In this document: positions 45,817 to 58,400 of the stretch, in pieces
How the letters are laid out: every line of letters starts with the position of its first letter
How positions within the stretch are numbered: position 1 is the stretch's first letter
Assembly (NCBI RefSeq): GCF_964340395.1
Contig: NC_135563.1
Coordinates: forward strand, 16,400,001-16,464,000
Source: Glandiceps talaboti
Taxonomy: Eukaryota; Hemichordata; Enteropneusta; Spengelidae
Reading direction: 5' to 3'
Length of the DNA: 64,000 nt
Notes under the pieces: model-generated
Seen by the model: only the letters and a program-made list of their open reading frames with translations
Databases searched by the model: none
What the model was told of the DNA's origin: nothing
Made by a program: the position numbers and the translations under genes

Positions 45817-47049
45817 CAATTGTATGCATGTATGTAAACAATTGTATGCATGTATGTATGTATAATGTGTGTGTATGTGTGTAGGTAGGTATTCATTCAA
45901 TCACTCCAAACTTACTCAAGATCATACATTTGTCTTCAAATTTAGGCTTCACACAAAGTATGACGAGATTCAAAATGAAAATGACATGCTGGATTTATTC
46001 TCAAAAGGGGAAAATTCACTCCACAATAAGATATGCCATACTTGGTGTCTTGATGGACACATATACAAAATAAAAGGTCAGCTAATGCAGATAAATGAAA
46101 CTGTCCTATCCATAAAATGAAACAAACTCTAGAATTATCAACAGAAAGTATGCACATATTGTATACGAGTATGTATGCAGTAACAGACAGGTTCACATAT
46201 AACTGAGAAAAAAAGGGAAAAAATTGTACAAATACATGTATCTCCATTTTTCAGATAGCTACTAAAATTCTAAGTTGTCCCTCGTGTAGTGATGTTTGTT
46301 CGGTGTTTATCAAACTGGCACAAAATGAAGCAATAATGATTTTGTCTTTTGTTAAGAAAAACAGGATTGGACTAGAACTCGGTGGATGATAGCTTCTTTT
46401 AAATCTTACTGAAACGGCAAAGATTATTTAACAAGTTGTATTTTAGTTTGAAAAAATGAGTCAGATATTAATATGTGATATTGGACAAGCTTTAAAATAC
46501 AGTATCCATCAAGGTCAAGTAAACTGCCATGTCTTATTTCACTGTCTAACACATTAAATTGTCTTCATAAGGTGACCTGTATCGCTCTGATTAATAAAAT
46601 ATTCCAACAAAATCTCAGAAATAAATTTCCACATGAATACAAAATAATTTTTTTTTTATAAATGGGAGTTGAATAGTCAGTGATTTAACTTAGAATATTA
46701 ATGATACTACGAGGAAGTAGACAATGAATGTATATATTTATTTATGTTAACCAATTTTTGTCAAATTGTCCGTGAAGAGATGACTAAATGTAGTATTTGA
46801 TGGCCATGATAAATGAAAACATTAATCTTAGTAATCTGTGTACAGTCACCAGTGTTCATTTGTACATTTTTGTAACTTCTGCTTCCATGTTTGTCCTATA
46901 TTTGATCTTTGTTTTCTTTAGATTTATGTAAAGATTTTAAATTTATGTGAATTTAGGAGTTAGACATAGTACAAGATGAAGTCAGTTTTAAAAGACGAAA
47001 TTGCTGTACATAGATGTGAATGTCAGATATAGGATCACAGCAACTCAAA

Positions 47050-47405
47050 TTTAAAGGTGCACTTGTTGTAACTTGAGTATTATTTTTGTGATGAGACAAC
47101 CAACAATATATTCACAGAAAATTGTTAAAATATATCAATAATTAGACATTGTAAATGTTACATGTAATTAGAGGCCAATTTCATTCATATGCAGGACAGT
47201 AACAGGTTGAAACTGAGCACTGAATTTAGGGTACTGACCCAAAAATCAGTTTTAGTTTAGTTACTTTCTGTGTACTGCTATACAAATATGTTGATTCACA
47301 GGTGATTCAAATACTGTGCAGGGTGTACAATACTATTAGCAAGTAATTGTATCTAACAAAACACTTTCAAAAAGTGTTTCAGTTGCAGCCAGTGTAGCTT
47401 TAAAG
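47050..47405. mobile_element. MITE-like element, family A (in duplication copy 2)
   Basis: Paralogous to 43536-43896 by segmental duplication, not by a separate insertion: flanks are the same in both copies. Confidence 0.65.
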
Positions 47406-47815
47406 ACTACATGTAATATTCAATGTCAGAAATTCAACTGTAGTATGACAAGGGTGATGCAAGTTTAAATAGTTGACATAAATGAGAGTATAAAAGACAG
47501 TGAACTTGATATTTCACTGGAATTGTCCTAAGTACAAGATGATCTGAGGTGAAATGCATGTTGTGTGAGCATGTGTGATTTTAAAATTCTTTTGTTTTTA
47601 TTTCTCTCTGTGAATGATGTATGTTGACACATAGCCTGACATTGGTAATAAATGAAACACAAAGTTACATTATGCTGTACTTTGCAAAACATGTACAAAC
47701 CAGGGCTTCCCACAGTTGTTGTCTGCATCTATGTATGCATGATATTTTTGAAACATTTACTGTGTTGGTGCCTCATGTCAATTTGTCATGAATAATTAGC
47801 AAATTTTTGCAATAC

Positions 47816-47872
47816 ATGTATGTATGTATGTATGTATGTATGTATGTATGTATGTATGTATGTATGTATGTA

Positions 47873-47919
<47 letters not shown>
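47816..47919. repeat. (ATGT)n then (GT)n compound microsatellite
   Basis: About 60 bp of tetranucleotide ATGT followed by about 40 bp of GT. The sister locus at about 44309-44345 is much shorter. Confidence 0.95.
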
Positions 47920-47922
<3 letters not shown>

Positions 47923-49369
47923 AGTGTTTCAATATGAGAAGGAACTTTTGAAAAACAAAATTAAAAGCTATTACACATGATATCGTTGGATGGAGACTTA
48001 GGGACTGATAATGCTTGTTTATGTATTCATTGTTAAGACATATTGGCAATAGTGGTTTTTGCATGACGTTTCTTTTGCACTGATATCACATTTCCAAGTC
48101 CATTGTAAATGAACCATTGTTACAATACAGGTCAGACTTCCATAGCACCCACCCCCTCAAAATTGTAGAACAAACATCAGATCTACTAGTTATAGAAAAT
48201 GTGGCAAGCCAGTGACAAAGTCAAGTGTTTAGGTTGGGATGTGTGGTTTGGTCAATAAAAGTATACCATTGTGATTGCATAACAGGTGGGGGACCCAAAT
48301 GAGGTCTTTCCTAAATAAAGTACACATATTCTTACTTGTCTGTGACATACTGTGAACCTTGACATGCCATTGTCATAGGTCAAAGCTACACATATTTTTG
48401 TGCCCCATTGACCAAGAAAAGAAAAAAAGATGTGCCATGGTTCAAGGAAAGAAATCAAATTTCAGACTTGTATGTATGCAGTGACTGAAATATCTAGAGT
48501 ATTTCAACATTGTAACAGGTGTATGCATCAAATGCTGTTTTTCCCCCCATACATTTACTAGAAATTGCAATGCATAGTGACTGTTCTTTGTATTGGTGGC
48601 ACTTGAATGCAGTTTATTTTATATTAGTCTTCAGATGCAATATTGCTTGAGTCAATTGACTTGCGTGTTTATACAAAAGATTCTTAATGTCAGGTGGGCA
48701 ATATTGTAGAGTAAGTGTGGTCAATGCAACTAGAGGATGTTTGGTGATGCACTCCCCATTGTGGGATGTCAGTATGTTTGGTGATGCATTAGTAATGTCG
48801 TAGGACTGTTGGTATGTTGGGTGATGCATTAATAATTTTGCAGGGCTGTCATAATGTTGGAGTATTAGTCCATATTACAATCTATGAAGTATATTTTTCT
48901 GTAACTCAAGTGAAATAAATGTACCTTCAAACAACATTCAAAGTGTGTTGTTAATTTTGTTGCATACCAGAGGTTTGTGATAATATGATTTATTTTGTAT
49001 CTGTCGGACAACACTTCCAGTTTCAGTGCCATGGCACATTCTGTATGTATGACACATATGCAATCTCCTGTCAGCTCTTCAATCATCTCTGAACACATAC
49101 GTAAATTTAAATGTCACTTTTCCCAATCTAAATTCTTTGTGTAGGACACTCGATTACTAGGACATGATCATTGATGCAGTCATTGCTAGTATTTCATCAG
49201 TTTCTGCATCGCAGTAGAGATTTACGAAGTAGAACCAAATGCTGTTTCTTACAGTTTAATGTAAGTGACTGGTGTCTGTAATCGATACATTTGTTTTAAA
49301 ATTCTATACATTGAATTCAAATTTTATTTCAAATTAATGAACTCTAAAGTTTTCTTTCAATTTCAAAAT

Positions 49370-49583
49370 TGTATGTATGTATGTATGTATGTATGCATGC
49401 ATGTGTAAAGGTGTGGATATGTACATGTCGTATGTACATGTATGTATGTATAATGTATGTATGTATGCATGTATGTATGCATGCATGTGTAAAGGTGTGG
49501 ATATGTACATGTCATATGTACATGTATGTATGTATAATGTATTTATGTATGTATGTATGTGTGTGTGTGTGTGTGTGTGTGTA
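49370..49583. repeat. GTAT/GCAT tetranucleotide region with ~115-bp internal duplication
   Basis: Two similar blocks each contain GTGTAAAGGTGTGGATATGT followed by ACATGTCRTATGTACATG, embedded in TGTA repeats and ending in a TG run. It is responsible for the long false open frames on both strands here. Confidence 0.85.
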
Positions 49584-50414
49584 GGTAGGTATTCATTCAA
49601 TCAATCACTCCAAGATCATACATTTGTCTTCAACAATGTTGATAATTTAGGCTTCACACAAAGTATGACGAGATTCAAAATGAAAATGACATGCTGGATT
49701 TATTCTCAAAAGGGGAAAATTCACTCCACAATAAGATATGCCATACTTGGTGTCTTGATGGACACATATACAAAATAAAAGGTCAGCTAATGCAAATAAA
49801 TGAAACTGTCCTATCGATAAAATGAAACAAACTCTAGAATTATCAACAGAAAGTATGCACATATTGGTGTGAGTATGTATGCAGTAACAGACAGGTTCAC
49901 ATATAACTGAGAAAAAAAGGGAAAAAATTGTTGCGATAATATTGGAATATACAAACTAATGATCACAGTGTACAACTGATTGGATCACAAAATACAGCAT
50001 ACTGTATCATACATGAGGAAATAGTACAAAAGATGACAGATTTTAAGCTCTGAAAACAAAAAGTTTTTTTTCTGGCAGTTTTTGGTCAATCTCTGATCAG
50101 TGTGCTTCAGTAATCAGCATTGCTTTAGTAGCCGACTATTCATTTTATCCTCCCTCTCTTTACCAGGAGAGTATTTGTTTGTACATAAATAACTAAAAGT
50201 TGAGCAAAACAGGATATTAAGCACACATTTCTTGTCATATCTCTGAACAACAAACTACTGTTGCACCCTAAAATTGGCTGACAGTGGTTAAAATACAGTT
50301 TAAGTATGTTGTTGTCCATTTTACAAAATCTGGAAGTGTACTTTTTGATGGAAGCACACCAACACCGATGTCCCAAGTCAAATCTTGATTTACATGATAT
50401 GCATGTTTTTGGAA

Positions 50415-53400
50415 TTACTTTGGTTTGGTTTCCTGGTCTGTGACTCTCCTTATATAGACTGCATCTTCAGGATGTTCTATATCACCTTGTTCAAACATAT
50501 ATGATGATGCTATGGCTAGGACGGACCCATCATGACTGAAATGACAAATATCACGCATACATGTAAAATTAACACTGCTTTCTTTTCACCTGAATGTTCA
50601 GTGAACAATTTGAAAAGACAGATCAAAGCAATAGTACTTAAGACAGATTAGAACAATACACCATTTGGGAAATGGAAATTTGTGGGGACATGTGGAACAC
50701 TGGTCTCCTGTGGCTGGTGATATACAAACATGGCCTGTATTTAAGGGGACTAAAGCTAACACCCCCACCACCACCCTGCAAGATTGAATACAATATGTAT
50801 CAAATTACATATAACATCACATATAACAGAATAGTAGTGTTCTCCCCACACACTTTGATGTATGCAATAACAGCCTTCAAACCCAAACTGCTCCTTTCAG
50901 CCCTCCTACTATCAAGTACACCAGGTGTTACTGGCCTCTTGTCATACAAACATTCTGAGGAGAATACTGAAACAGTACTCAAACCACAATAGTGTTGGTG
51001 TTTATACAATATGTTCCTACCTGAAAGACAAAGACGCAATACTTGTTGGGTATCTGTGGAACTGACATAGCCGTTTCTTATTGAATCCATCCCAGATATT
51101 AACAAAGCCATCAGATCCACCTGTGGCAAATGTGTTGTGTGCACTGTGGAATGATATTGCATTAACTGGATATATATTCTCTATACCATCAACCTGTCAA
51201 CAAAGAAATCCAAGTCAAGAGTTAGTAATTTATGCAACTATATGAACACTGGGTTCATATGTTCAAGTCCATCATATAGCAAACTATATACTATGCAATC
51301 TTTACTCATATCCATTGTTTGTAAGATACAAAGTGTCGTGCCATACCTATCAGCCAGCACCCACAAACTCATTAAGGCTGAACGACATGATGTATCTCAC
51401 AGTCTACATACACGGTACTTTCAGTAAACTTCTAAAAGACAAATAGCAGTTCATGACTTGCCACCGCCATATGTTTCTGAGTGGTTAAACTACATGGGCA
51501 AGATTTGAACTACACTTGTGCCAGCTGACCCTGCTGTACAATTGGGGACCTGGTAGGATAGAGGTTGCAATGTGAATGCTTTAATCTGATGTGCATACAG
51601 AGGCTGCAATGGATTGTATGCTCCTCAGAGAGTTGAAGTATAAAGGGGATGTTGTGTCACTATTAGAGTAATAATTGTGAAGCATTGTGAGCACAGTGTG
51701 GGAATGCACTATAGAAAAAACAAACATTATTATTACTGTATTACTCATTTTGGTAAGTATTACCTTAAGTCTGTGACACTTAAAAGCATATTTCTTTTTC
51801 TGTACTTCTGGGCTTGGATCTAGATACTCCACTGCTACCCTTCCTTCTATGCTACTGAGAACATAGCCTTGTTTATTGGGAAAGCATCTTATACACCTGG
51901 TTTGGTATTTCAGACTGGATTCTCTTCTCTGTTGAACGTACCCCATATTACGTAGATCCCATACAAGAATTTTACGACTAGCTGTACCAACAATGAGTCT
52001 GTCACCACAAACGGCTAATGTGTACACCTGTATATAATCAATATAAAGTTAGAATCATTCATATTTTCTAGGTGTTTTTCTATTATCAACTGTGCCTGCA
52101 TAATTCTCCAATTTGTCAAAAACATTCGCTTAAAGGCCCAGTTCTGATCAGGATTAACAGTTACCGAAGTTGTCTACAGTGCTTATTTGGCTGAGAACAA
52201 AGGATTGATCCTATGTAATCCTTAAACTCCACTGATAAGATAACACTAATGTAAGAACCTGGCATTGAAACCCTGGCCTTTAAAGAACAAACAAAAGAAA
52301 TTAAATATTGTGTCATTTGATCAAAGACATTGGTTTTCATGTGGTCATATTCCAATAAAGTGAAATGTCTTACTACGAGTGAAAATGCTACTAAGAAGGA
52401 AGAATATAATACTCTTACTCTATGCCTTACACACACAGGATCATATTTAGTTACGTGTACGTAAAGCGCATTTCAGAATGATAATAACAATATAATGGTG
52501 GTATCGTAGTACCTTGTCTGGCTGTGAGAATGAGCCTGCATTACACGGAGTCCTGGGATCCCATAGTTTAACAGTCTGGTCCCAGCTACCAGTCACCACA
52601 ACGTTGACTTCTGGACAAAATTCAACACAACGTATTGGTGCATCATGGTTACCAACAGTAGTTTCTAGCAAAGAAAATAATAACAAAGACAGTGAGATAT
52701 CATCAATTCCAATTAACATATTTTTTGGCCATGGACACACCAGAAAAAATAATCAATTCTGTACATGTTCAACCATCAGTCCAGAGAAGATTGTAGGTAT
52801 GTTATACATGTTTCCACATCATAATAATTTTACAATTTATGTAAGTTCAGTTTTACAGCAGTTTTCTTCAGTCAGTGTTGTTGATCAAATATCAACACAG
52901 CCACCACATAAAGAAAAGATTTGACCATAGTATGATTTCTTGCATTTTGTTTTGATATTAATTCAAATATTTCATTATTTGAACTTGTATTTTCATTCCC
53001 TTTCGGAGTTTCCTTACCTGAATTCGAGTTAATGTCAAACATTTTGAGAGTGTGGTCTAGGCCTCCACTGTATGTATGTGTTTGATCCTGTAGGAAGAAA
53101 GAAGTTAAACATGTTACCTAAAATATCTATGGATATTCAGCCTTCATTAGACTAATATTCTTCAAAAAATGATTTTGCTATGGACTGATCTTTTTGGTAC
53201 ATTGTCATTGTTCTTCGAAACAAACACTCTTCTAGTATAATTTTACCATGAATTTTGTCAATATAAAATGAGAAGCCGACTAATATAAAAACACATGCTT
53301 TGTATTAAATGCATTGATGCAAAAAACATATTTGAAAGTGACTCTAAGTTCATCATCTTCTCCGACGATGATTATATCTACTGATAAACATAAAAAATGA

Positions 53401-53622
53401 CAAATATATGATCTTTATGCCACTTACATGAAAACAACAATCAAGAACAGGATCTGCGTGTGTGTATTTAGTTCTCATGATGTTAGCATTGATATCATAC
53501 AGTCTTACAGATGAGTCCCATGATGATACCAAGAGGAACTGTGAAGTGTTAGGTCCAAACTTGACAGCAGAAATCCCATCATCAGGACCCTGGTTTAATT
53601 TGTATTCATTTGGCTCTGGCAT
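50415..53622 (-). CDS. BUB3: Mitotic checkpoint protein BUB3 (WD40 propeller), 6 coding exons
   Basis: WD40 adaptor that brings BUB1 and BUBR1 to MELT-phosphorylated KNL1 at kinetochores in the spindle checkpoint. Coding exons in transcript order: 53622-53428, 53087-53018, 52664-52513, 52027-51764, 51193-51021, 50535-50415; 975 nt, 324 aa (human 328), all in phase. Signature stretches: [166 protein letters not shown] and the tail ending [11 protein letters not shown]. The start codon fits human MTGSNEFKLNQ. A 5'UTR acceptor sits at 53634 and a likely non-coding first exon ends with the donor at 54125 (exon edge 54126). Head to head with MVP. Confidence 0.97.
51317..51407. mobile_element. Short TIR element, TAGTCTGTAAGATA family, diverged copy 3
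   Basis: TTTGTAAGATACA near 51319 and TGTATCTCACAGTCTA ending at about 51407, with GGCTGAACGACATG inside. In BUB3 intron 4. Boundaries approximate. Confidence 0.4.
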
Positions 53623-53633
53623 GTTTATGTTTC

Positions 53634-54569
53634 CTGCATAAAATCAACCAGTAAAAAGGTATTAAATTGTGCCTGCTTGTCAGAACTACATGTAGTTATC
53701 AAATTATATGTAGACCATTCATTTGAGGATATTGGCGAGTTAGATCACCGTAGAGGGCGCACCTGATCACTGAGCGAAACGCATGCTTGTCAAGTTTTAA
53801 TGTAAAATCGACGGTAAACTGCTACTTTTATTGCAACAAATGTTGTCCTAGAAAAACACTCTGACGGTAAATTTGTCTCGGTTGACATCTGTAATGCCTT
53901 CGAACTTACACGGGACTTTGTTTTGTTGTCAACTGGCATCGTGACTGCTGCAAGCAGCACACTGCACAGTGCAAAACCGTACGTTACGATTAGCCTTTTT
54001 GAATCTGAGAACACGTCAAACGATATCGCATAGAAGAAAACGTACTCGTCATGAACAACCATTTCCAATATGCAAAACCACTCTTATATTTTTAGAGTAA
54101 AATTCAAACAAAACAAAAAGTTTACCTTTTGAAATAACAAGCGAACGTTTTTCCTTCCCGGCAGACTGAATTCAAGATGGCAACTTCACGTACGCCAACT
54201 TCTCGCGAGAATCGTGGGTTGTCCCATTATTGAAGTAGGGGTGTCCAATTGATATTTCTCTTGTTGTCAGAAATTGTTTTCTGTTTTTGTATGTACTTGT
54301 AATTCCTTTGAGCTAATTCAAAAAGTAGATATTGAATCGATTGAACACAATTTTCATAAAGGATATGGATTACAGCGTATAATTTATTACTCATACATTA
54401 TGTTTGTGTTATACATGTATATCCAGGGACCGATGAAAATCCCTATTTTTGAATGATTAACGTTGATGGGATCAACCAGGAAGTACAAGTAAAGTATACA
54501 TCATTGTCATCAACTGTTCAACACATTTTATGATAGCAGTGTTTGCTGTCTGTATATCTCTAAAGTAAT
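53634..54569. promoter_or_regulatory. Bidirectional promoter BUB3 / MVP with TCTCGCGAGA element
   Basis: The stretch between the two start codons. A perfect palindrome TCTCGCGAGA lies at 54201-54210, just upstream of the inferred BUB3 first exon (edge 54126, donor TTTAC|CTTTT on the plus strand). This element is known in animal housekeeping promoters, often bidirectional ones, as the BANP/ZBTB33-type site. The 53740-54230 part is CpG-richer than the surroundings. Transcription starts are not located; assignment to both genes is inferred from position. Confidence 0.6.
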
Positions 54570-55352
54570 ATGAGTGATATCGTCGGAATAGGACCTGCGC
54601 AGTTCATTCATGTCTTGAATGTGGTAAGTTTACATGTAAACTTTTACACTGTAAAAGAACATCTCAGTAATAGCGATTCCGTTACTTAGAAACATTGTAT
54701 GTACACACTCTCTCTGACACTCAGTGACAGTCGTGACTCAGATCAGGCTGGTTTCGTGTGCGATTTTTATCAAAAACTAATATCAATACCTTTCATGCTG
54801 GAAATGCAAAGCGCATGATATCAAGATTAATCAAAGCAACGTTTCTTTCTAGTTAATTTGAGTCTCATTTCAATACATGTATTTGCTTTTCTGTAGATAT
54901 TACAAGGCCACACACCCAATGGTTGTCACTCTCGAGCAAATATTTGGCTACTTCCTCGTTCAACAACAATAATAATGCATTGATGTGCAAGCAAGCACAA
55001 ATCACTCTGTTTATGCATGATATAATTTGTGCAATAATGTAGGATACAAGCACTAAATCGATGGTGGTGTTTTATCAACAATATTATATGATTATCATAT
55101 CATGAGATACAATTCCATAGCTGTAGTACATCAAAGTTGTAGAGAACATTATAATGTTGATATCATCCCTTTACAATAATGTAAATGTCATTGTGAGCCG
55201 AGATATTTTACACTGTTTTGATACTAATAAGTGTATGTAATCAATATATCACTTTTAAGTAACCGAGCAAAATTAGATGTACCAGTAACCTTGAATTCCA
55301 TATTAAGTTAATTATCATATCAATGGGGCTTATTTCTTTATTTTATTTCGAA

Positions 55353-55430
<78 letters not shown>

Positions 55431-58400
55431 CAGGTTTTACAAACATGACATATTTTTATTTATTACCCATTTGTTACAGAAGAAATATTTTACATGCTTA
55501 GATAAAAGGGTAAAGGGAGAATGGAAAATAGCAAAAACTAGTCAAGTCTGTCTCCTAGATATGAACAATATAGAATATATGAGATTGAATATCTATGCAA
55601 TGAAAATTACAAAATTACACTACAATGTACATTTTCTCTCTTTCAGACTACTAACATTACATCACTAGAGGTTGGTCCCAAGACATCGGTATTACAGACA
55701 AATGAAAAGTTAGTAGCTGGCCCATTACCATGTGTTGTTATACCACCTGGACATTATTGTATTGTCAAAGATCCAATCAGGTGAGTTCTGTCTTGTGATT
55801 GGTTGTTAAGCTGAAGACAGGGTGAAGTGTTAACTTTAAATACATTATACAAATATTTAAAATTAATAACTTAATGATGTATTAATATGTTACCAAGTGT
55901 CACCATATTTTTGCAAATATATGCAAATTGTCTTAAAACATTACATCATTTTCAGATTATGGTCAAAAATGACAAATTAATATGCTTTTGTAATGGATGT
56001 ATTTTTTATCGAAGTCATACCAATGTTGTAATCAGGGTAAAGTTGAAAGGAAAAAAATGCACTGATAGACAGTCAAGGCTTGCAATGTTGTAAGATAAAG
56101 AAGGCTAACATTACATTCTCTTCTGTGTACATGTATACAGCATTGACCTTTGGAAAATTTCCTCTGCCAAGGCCATTCAAAATTAACACCATATACCATA
56201 TTTTCTTATTACATTACATGATTACTAGTAAGAGATGTGCTGTAGTATCAGCAACAAATTGTATCTGAAATATATAACAGCTAAATTAATTTTAGAATTT
56301 TCCAAAATGACATTAATCATATGTTTACATTACATAGTGATAATAATTATATAAACACACTTTGTTTCATGGTTGTAGTACATATGAAGAAGGTAAACCT
56401 TGTCAGCTTAAACATGGTCATTTTGAGGTCCGCTTTCACAAGGTAGGTATTGATGACTTGTGAACAGACAAATACTAGATAACAGGATGCTATAGATAGA
56501 TCATATGAACCACTATAATGATTGAACTCAAAGCTGCTTTCTTGTCATGGGTGGGAGTTTTATTGTATGAAGATAGACTGATATTACACTGTACCCTAAA
56601 CTCATTTGATTAATTAGACAAAACAAACTGGGTTCAATAGTTAGGAATATTAGTAACCATTACAAGCTTGATATTTTGTTGGTAGCTGTATACAGCAACT
56701 TTGTTGTCATGGACTGAGAACTTTGGGTCCAGTGTCCTCAAGTGTTTGCTATCAATTTTACACTAGCTGTCAACAAAAATCTACTCATTTCTCCAATCCA
56801 TATGTAGTCAAATTAAAACTAATAATCAGAAATTATTTTTGCATTAATTGCTGACTCTAGCAAGGTGTTATTACATATACTTTAGTAAGCAGATCAACAA
56901 ACATATATATTTCTGTAATACAAAATACTTGAGATTTGCCTATAACATGTGATATATGTTCTAGGATCTGCAACTTTTGCATTATTTGGCAATGTACAAA
57001 TAGTAATATAATTTACACCAGTGTCGCCATGGTATTGACATGTTTGTGATTATTCATTTCCCAGGAACCATTTCCCCTTTATCCTGGAGAATCTTTGGTT
57101 GATGCCCCAGATTTCCTGTCTAAAAGTCCAAGAGGTACAGCAGGTATACATGATATTATGATAGTTTTTTTTTATCAAAATTTCTTCAGAAATCGTTATC
57201 ATTCCAGCTCTTACATAGATAGTACACGGTTTCCTGTCAAGCATTAGTCACTGGGATTGTTCTAGCTATATTATGTAGTACTTTATGTCCTGTGTTATAA
57301 TACAACTATTTACCATATCCACTGTTGTCATTAGATATGTAGACTGAAGTTGTTGGCAGAGGTTATACACATTTTAATGAGCACTGAATGCATATCACAA
57401 ATTAATACCTCTATTTATGAAATGTATATATAACATTTTTGAATTAAAAAAAAAATTGTTGGAGTGAAATTCTATAATGAAACATTAAATACAGTGTCTT
57501 TACTTGAATTTTGATTTGATTTGATACATTATTTTGTGAAATAATGGAACAATTATGTAACAAAATAAATATCTTTTATTTTATGATAAATTGTTGTAGA
57601 TTATTCCAGGGCAGTCAAGCCATTGCCAGTAGTAAAGGCACACCATGCTATTAAATTGCTGGCTAGAGTTGACCATGATGATAATGGTGTGAATAGAAAA
57701 GCAGGTGATATCTGGCAGTTAGAAGGACCACTAACCTACAGACCGACAGCTGAAGCTGTAAGTAAAGATGTAAAAAGGATGGCCGTTTTGTTCAAATCTT
57801 ATCGAGTTAGGTAACACTGAATATGGGATATGTTTAGTATGAATTGTTTTTGTGGTCGTACAGTGAATGGTGGCCATAGTTGTTGTTAAAATCAACTACT
57901 AGTCTTTGTATTTGTACTGTAGTTCACATTGTATAAATTACAATTCATGGCAACTTTGTTTGGTATCTACCCCAACTATATCACAATATGATGTTTCCTC
58001 AGGTTAGGGTCAACCTTGCATTTGACCTTTGTAGTCAACCATCAAAATCAATCTTTTCTTGTGTACCACATACTTTGTAGTATTTGAATGCTGCTGATGT
58101 CTTTAAAAGCATATATGTAGATAACATTGGACACATGAATTATCTTGAAGCTCATACAACCTTTGATAGTGGGCAGCCATATTTGTTCAAAAAAATATAA
58201 TACACTAGTTGGGGATATATATGCAACAAAGACTCGCTTTTATATTTGCATATTATTCTTTGACAGGATTTGTAGTTTTGTTTTTAAGTAATGCTGTCTT
58301 TTTCTCTATGACCAGGAAATTGTTGAAATTGTGAAACCTACTGTTATTATTGAGGGGCAAGCATTAAGATTAAGGGCAATGATAGACTTCACAGATAGAA

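Larger units (their letters stand above)
42703..46227. repeat. Tandem segmental duplication, copy 1 (about 3.5 kb)
   Basis: Starts ACAAATACATGTATCTCC and is followed directly by a second copy with the same start at 46228. Nearly every line can be matched by eye with few substitutions and small indels. It contains one family-A MITE (43536-43896), a TGTA/TG microsatellite (about 44309-44345), a four-unit minisatellite (about 45138-45318), an AATAAA (45367) and a GTAT repeat (about 45775-45870). Confidence 0.92.
46228..49931. repeat. Tandem segmental duplication, copy 2 (about 3.7 kb)
   Basis: Head-to-tail repeat of 42703-46227. It is longer mainly because of expanded ATGT/GT microsatellites (about 47816-47919) and an expanded GTAT/GCAT region (about 49370-49583). 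It also carries the family-A MITE (47050-47405) and a three-unit minisatellite (48738-48861). Confidence 0.92.
41259..50414. other. Convergent non-coding region YKT6 / BUB3 containing a tandem segmental duplication
   Basis: Nine kilobases without a recognisable exon. Most of it (42703-49931) is two head-to-tail copies of one 3.5-3.7 kb unit. The near-identical short open frames in the two copies (for example about 66 codons on the minus strand at 44020 and 47528) are explained by the duplication; they match no family I know. Confidence 0.65.

Noticed and set aside
44020-47728. Two nearly identical ~66-codon minus-strand frames (44020-44220, 47528-47728)
   Set aside because: Conservation is explained by the recent segmental duplication; no family match or splice context.
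49369-49778. Cysteine/methionine-rich 133-codon frame (MYVCMYV...)
   Set aside because: Translation of TGTA/TGCA microsatellite; composition is that of the repeat.
50672-51162. Overlapping 106- and 120-codon frames on both strands
   Set aside because: They overlap BUB3 exon 5 and intron 5 out of frame; no recognisable domain.
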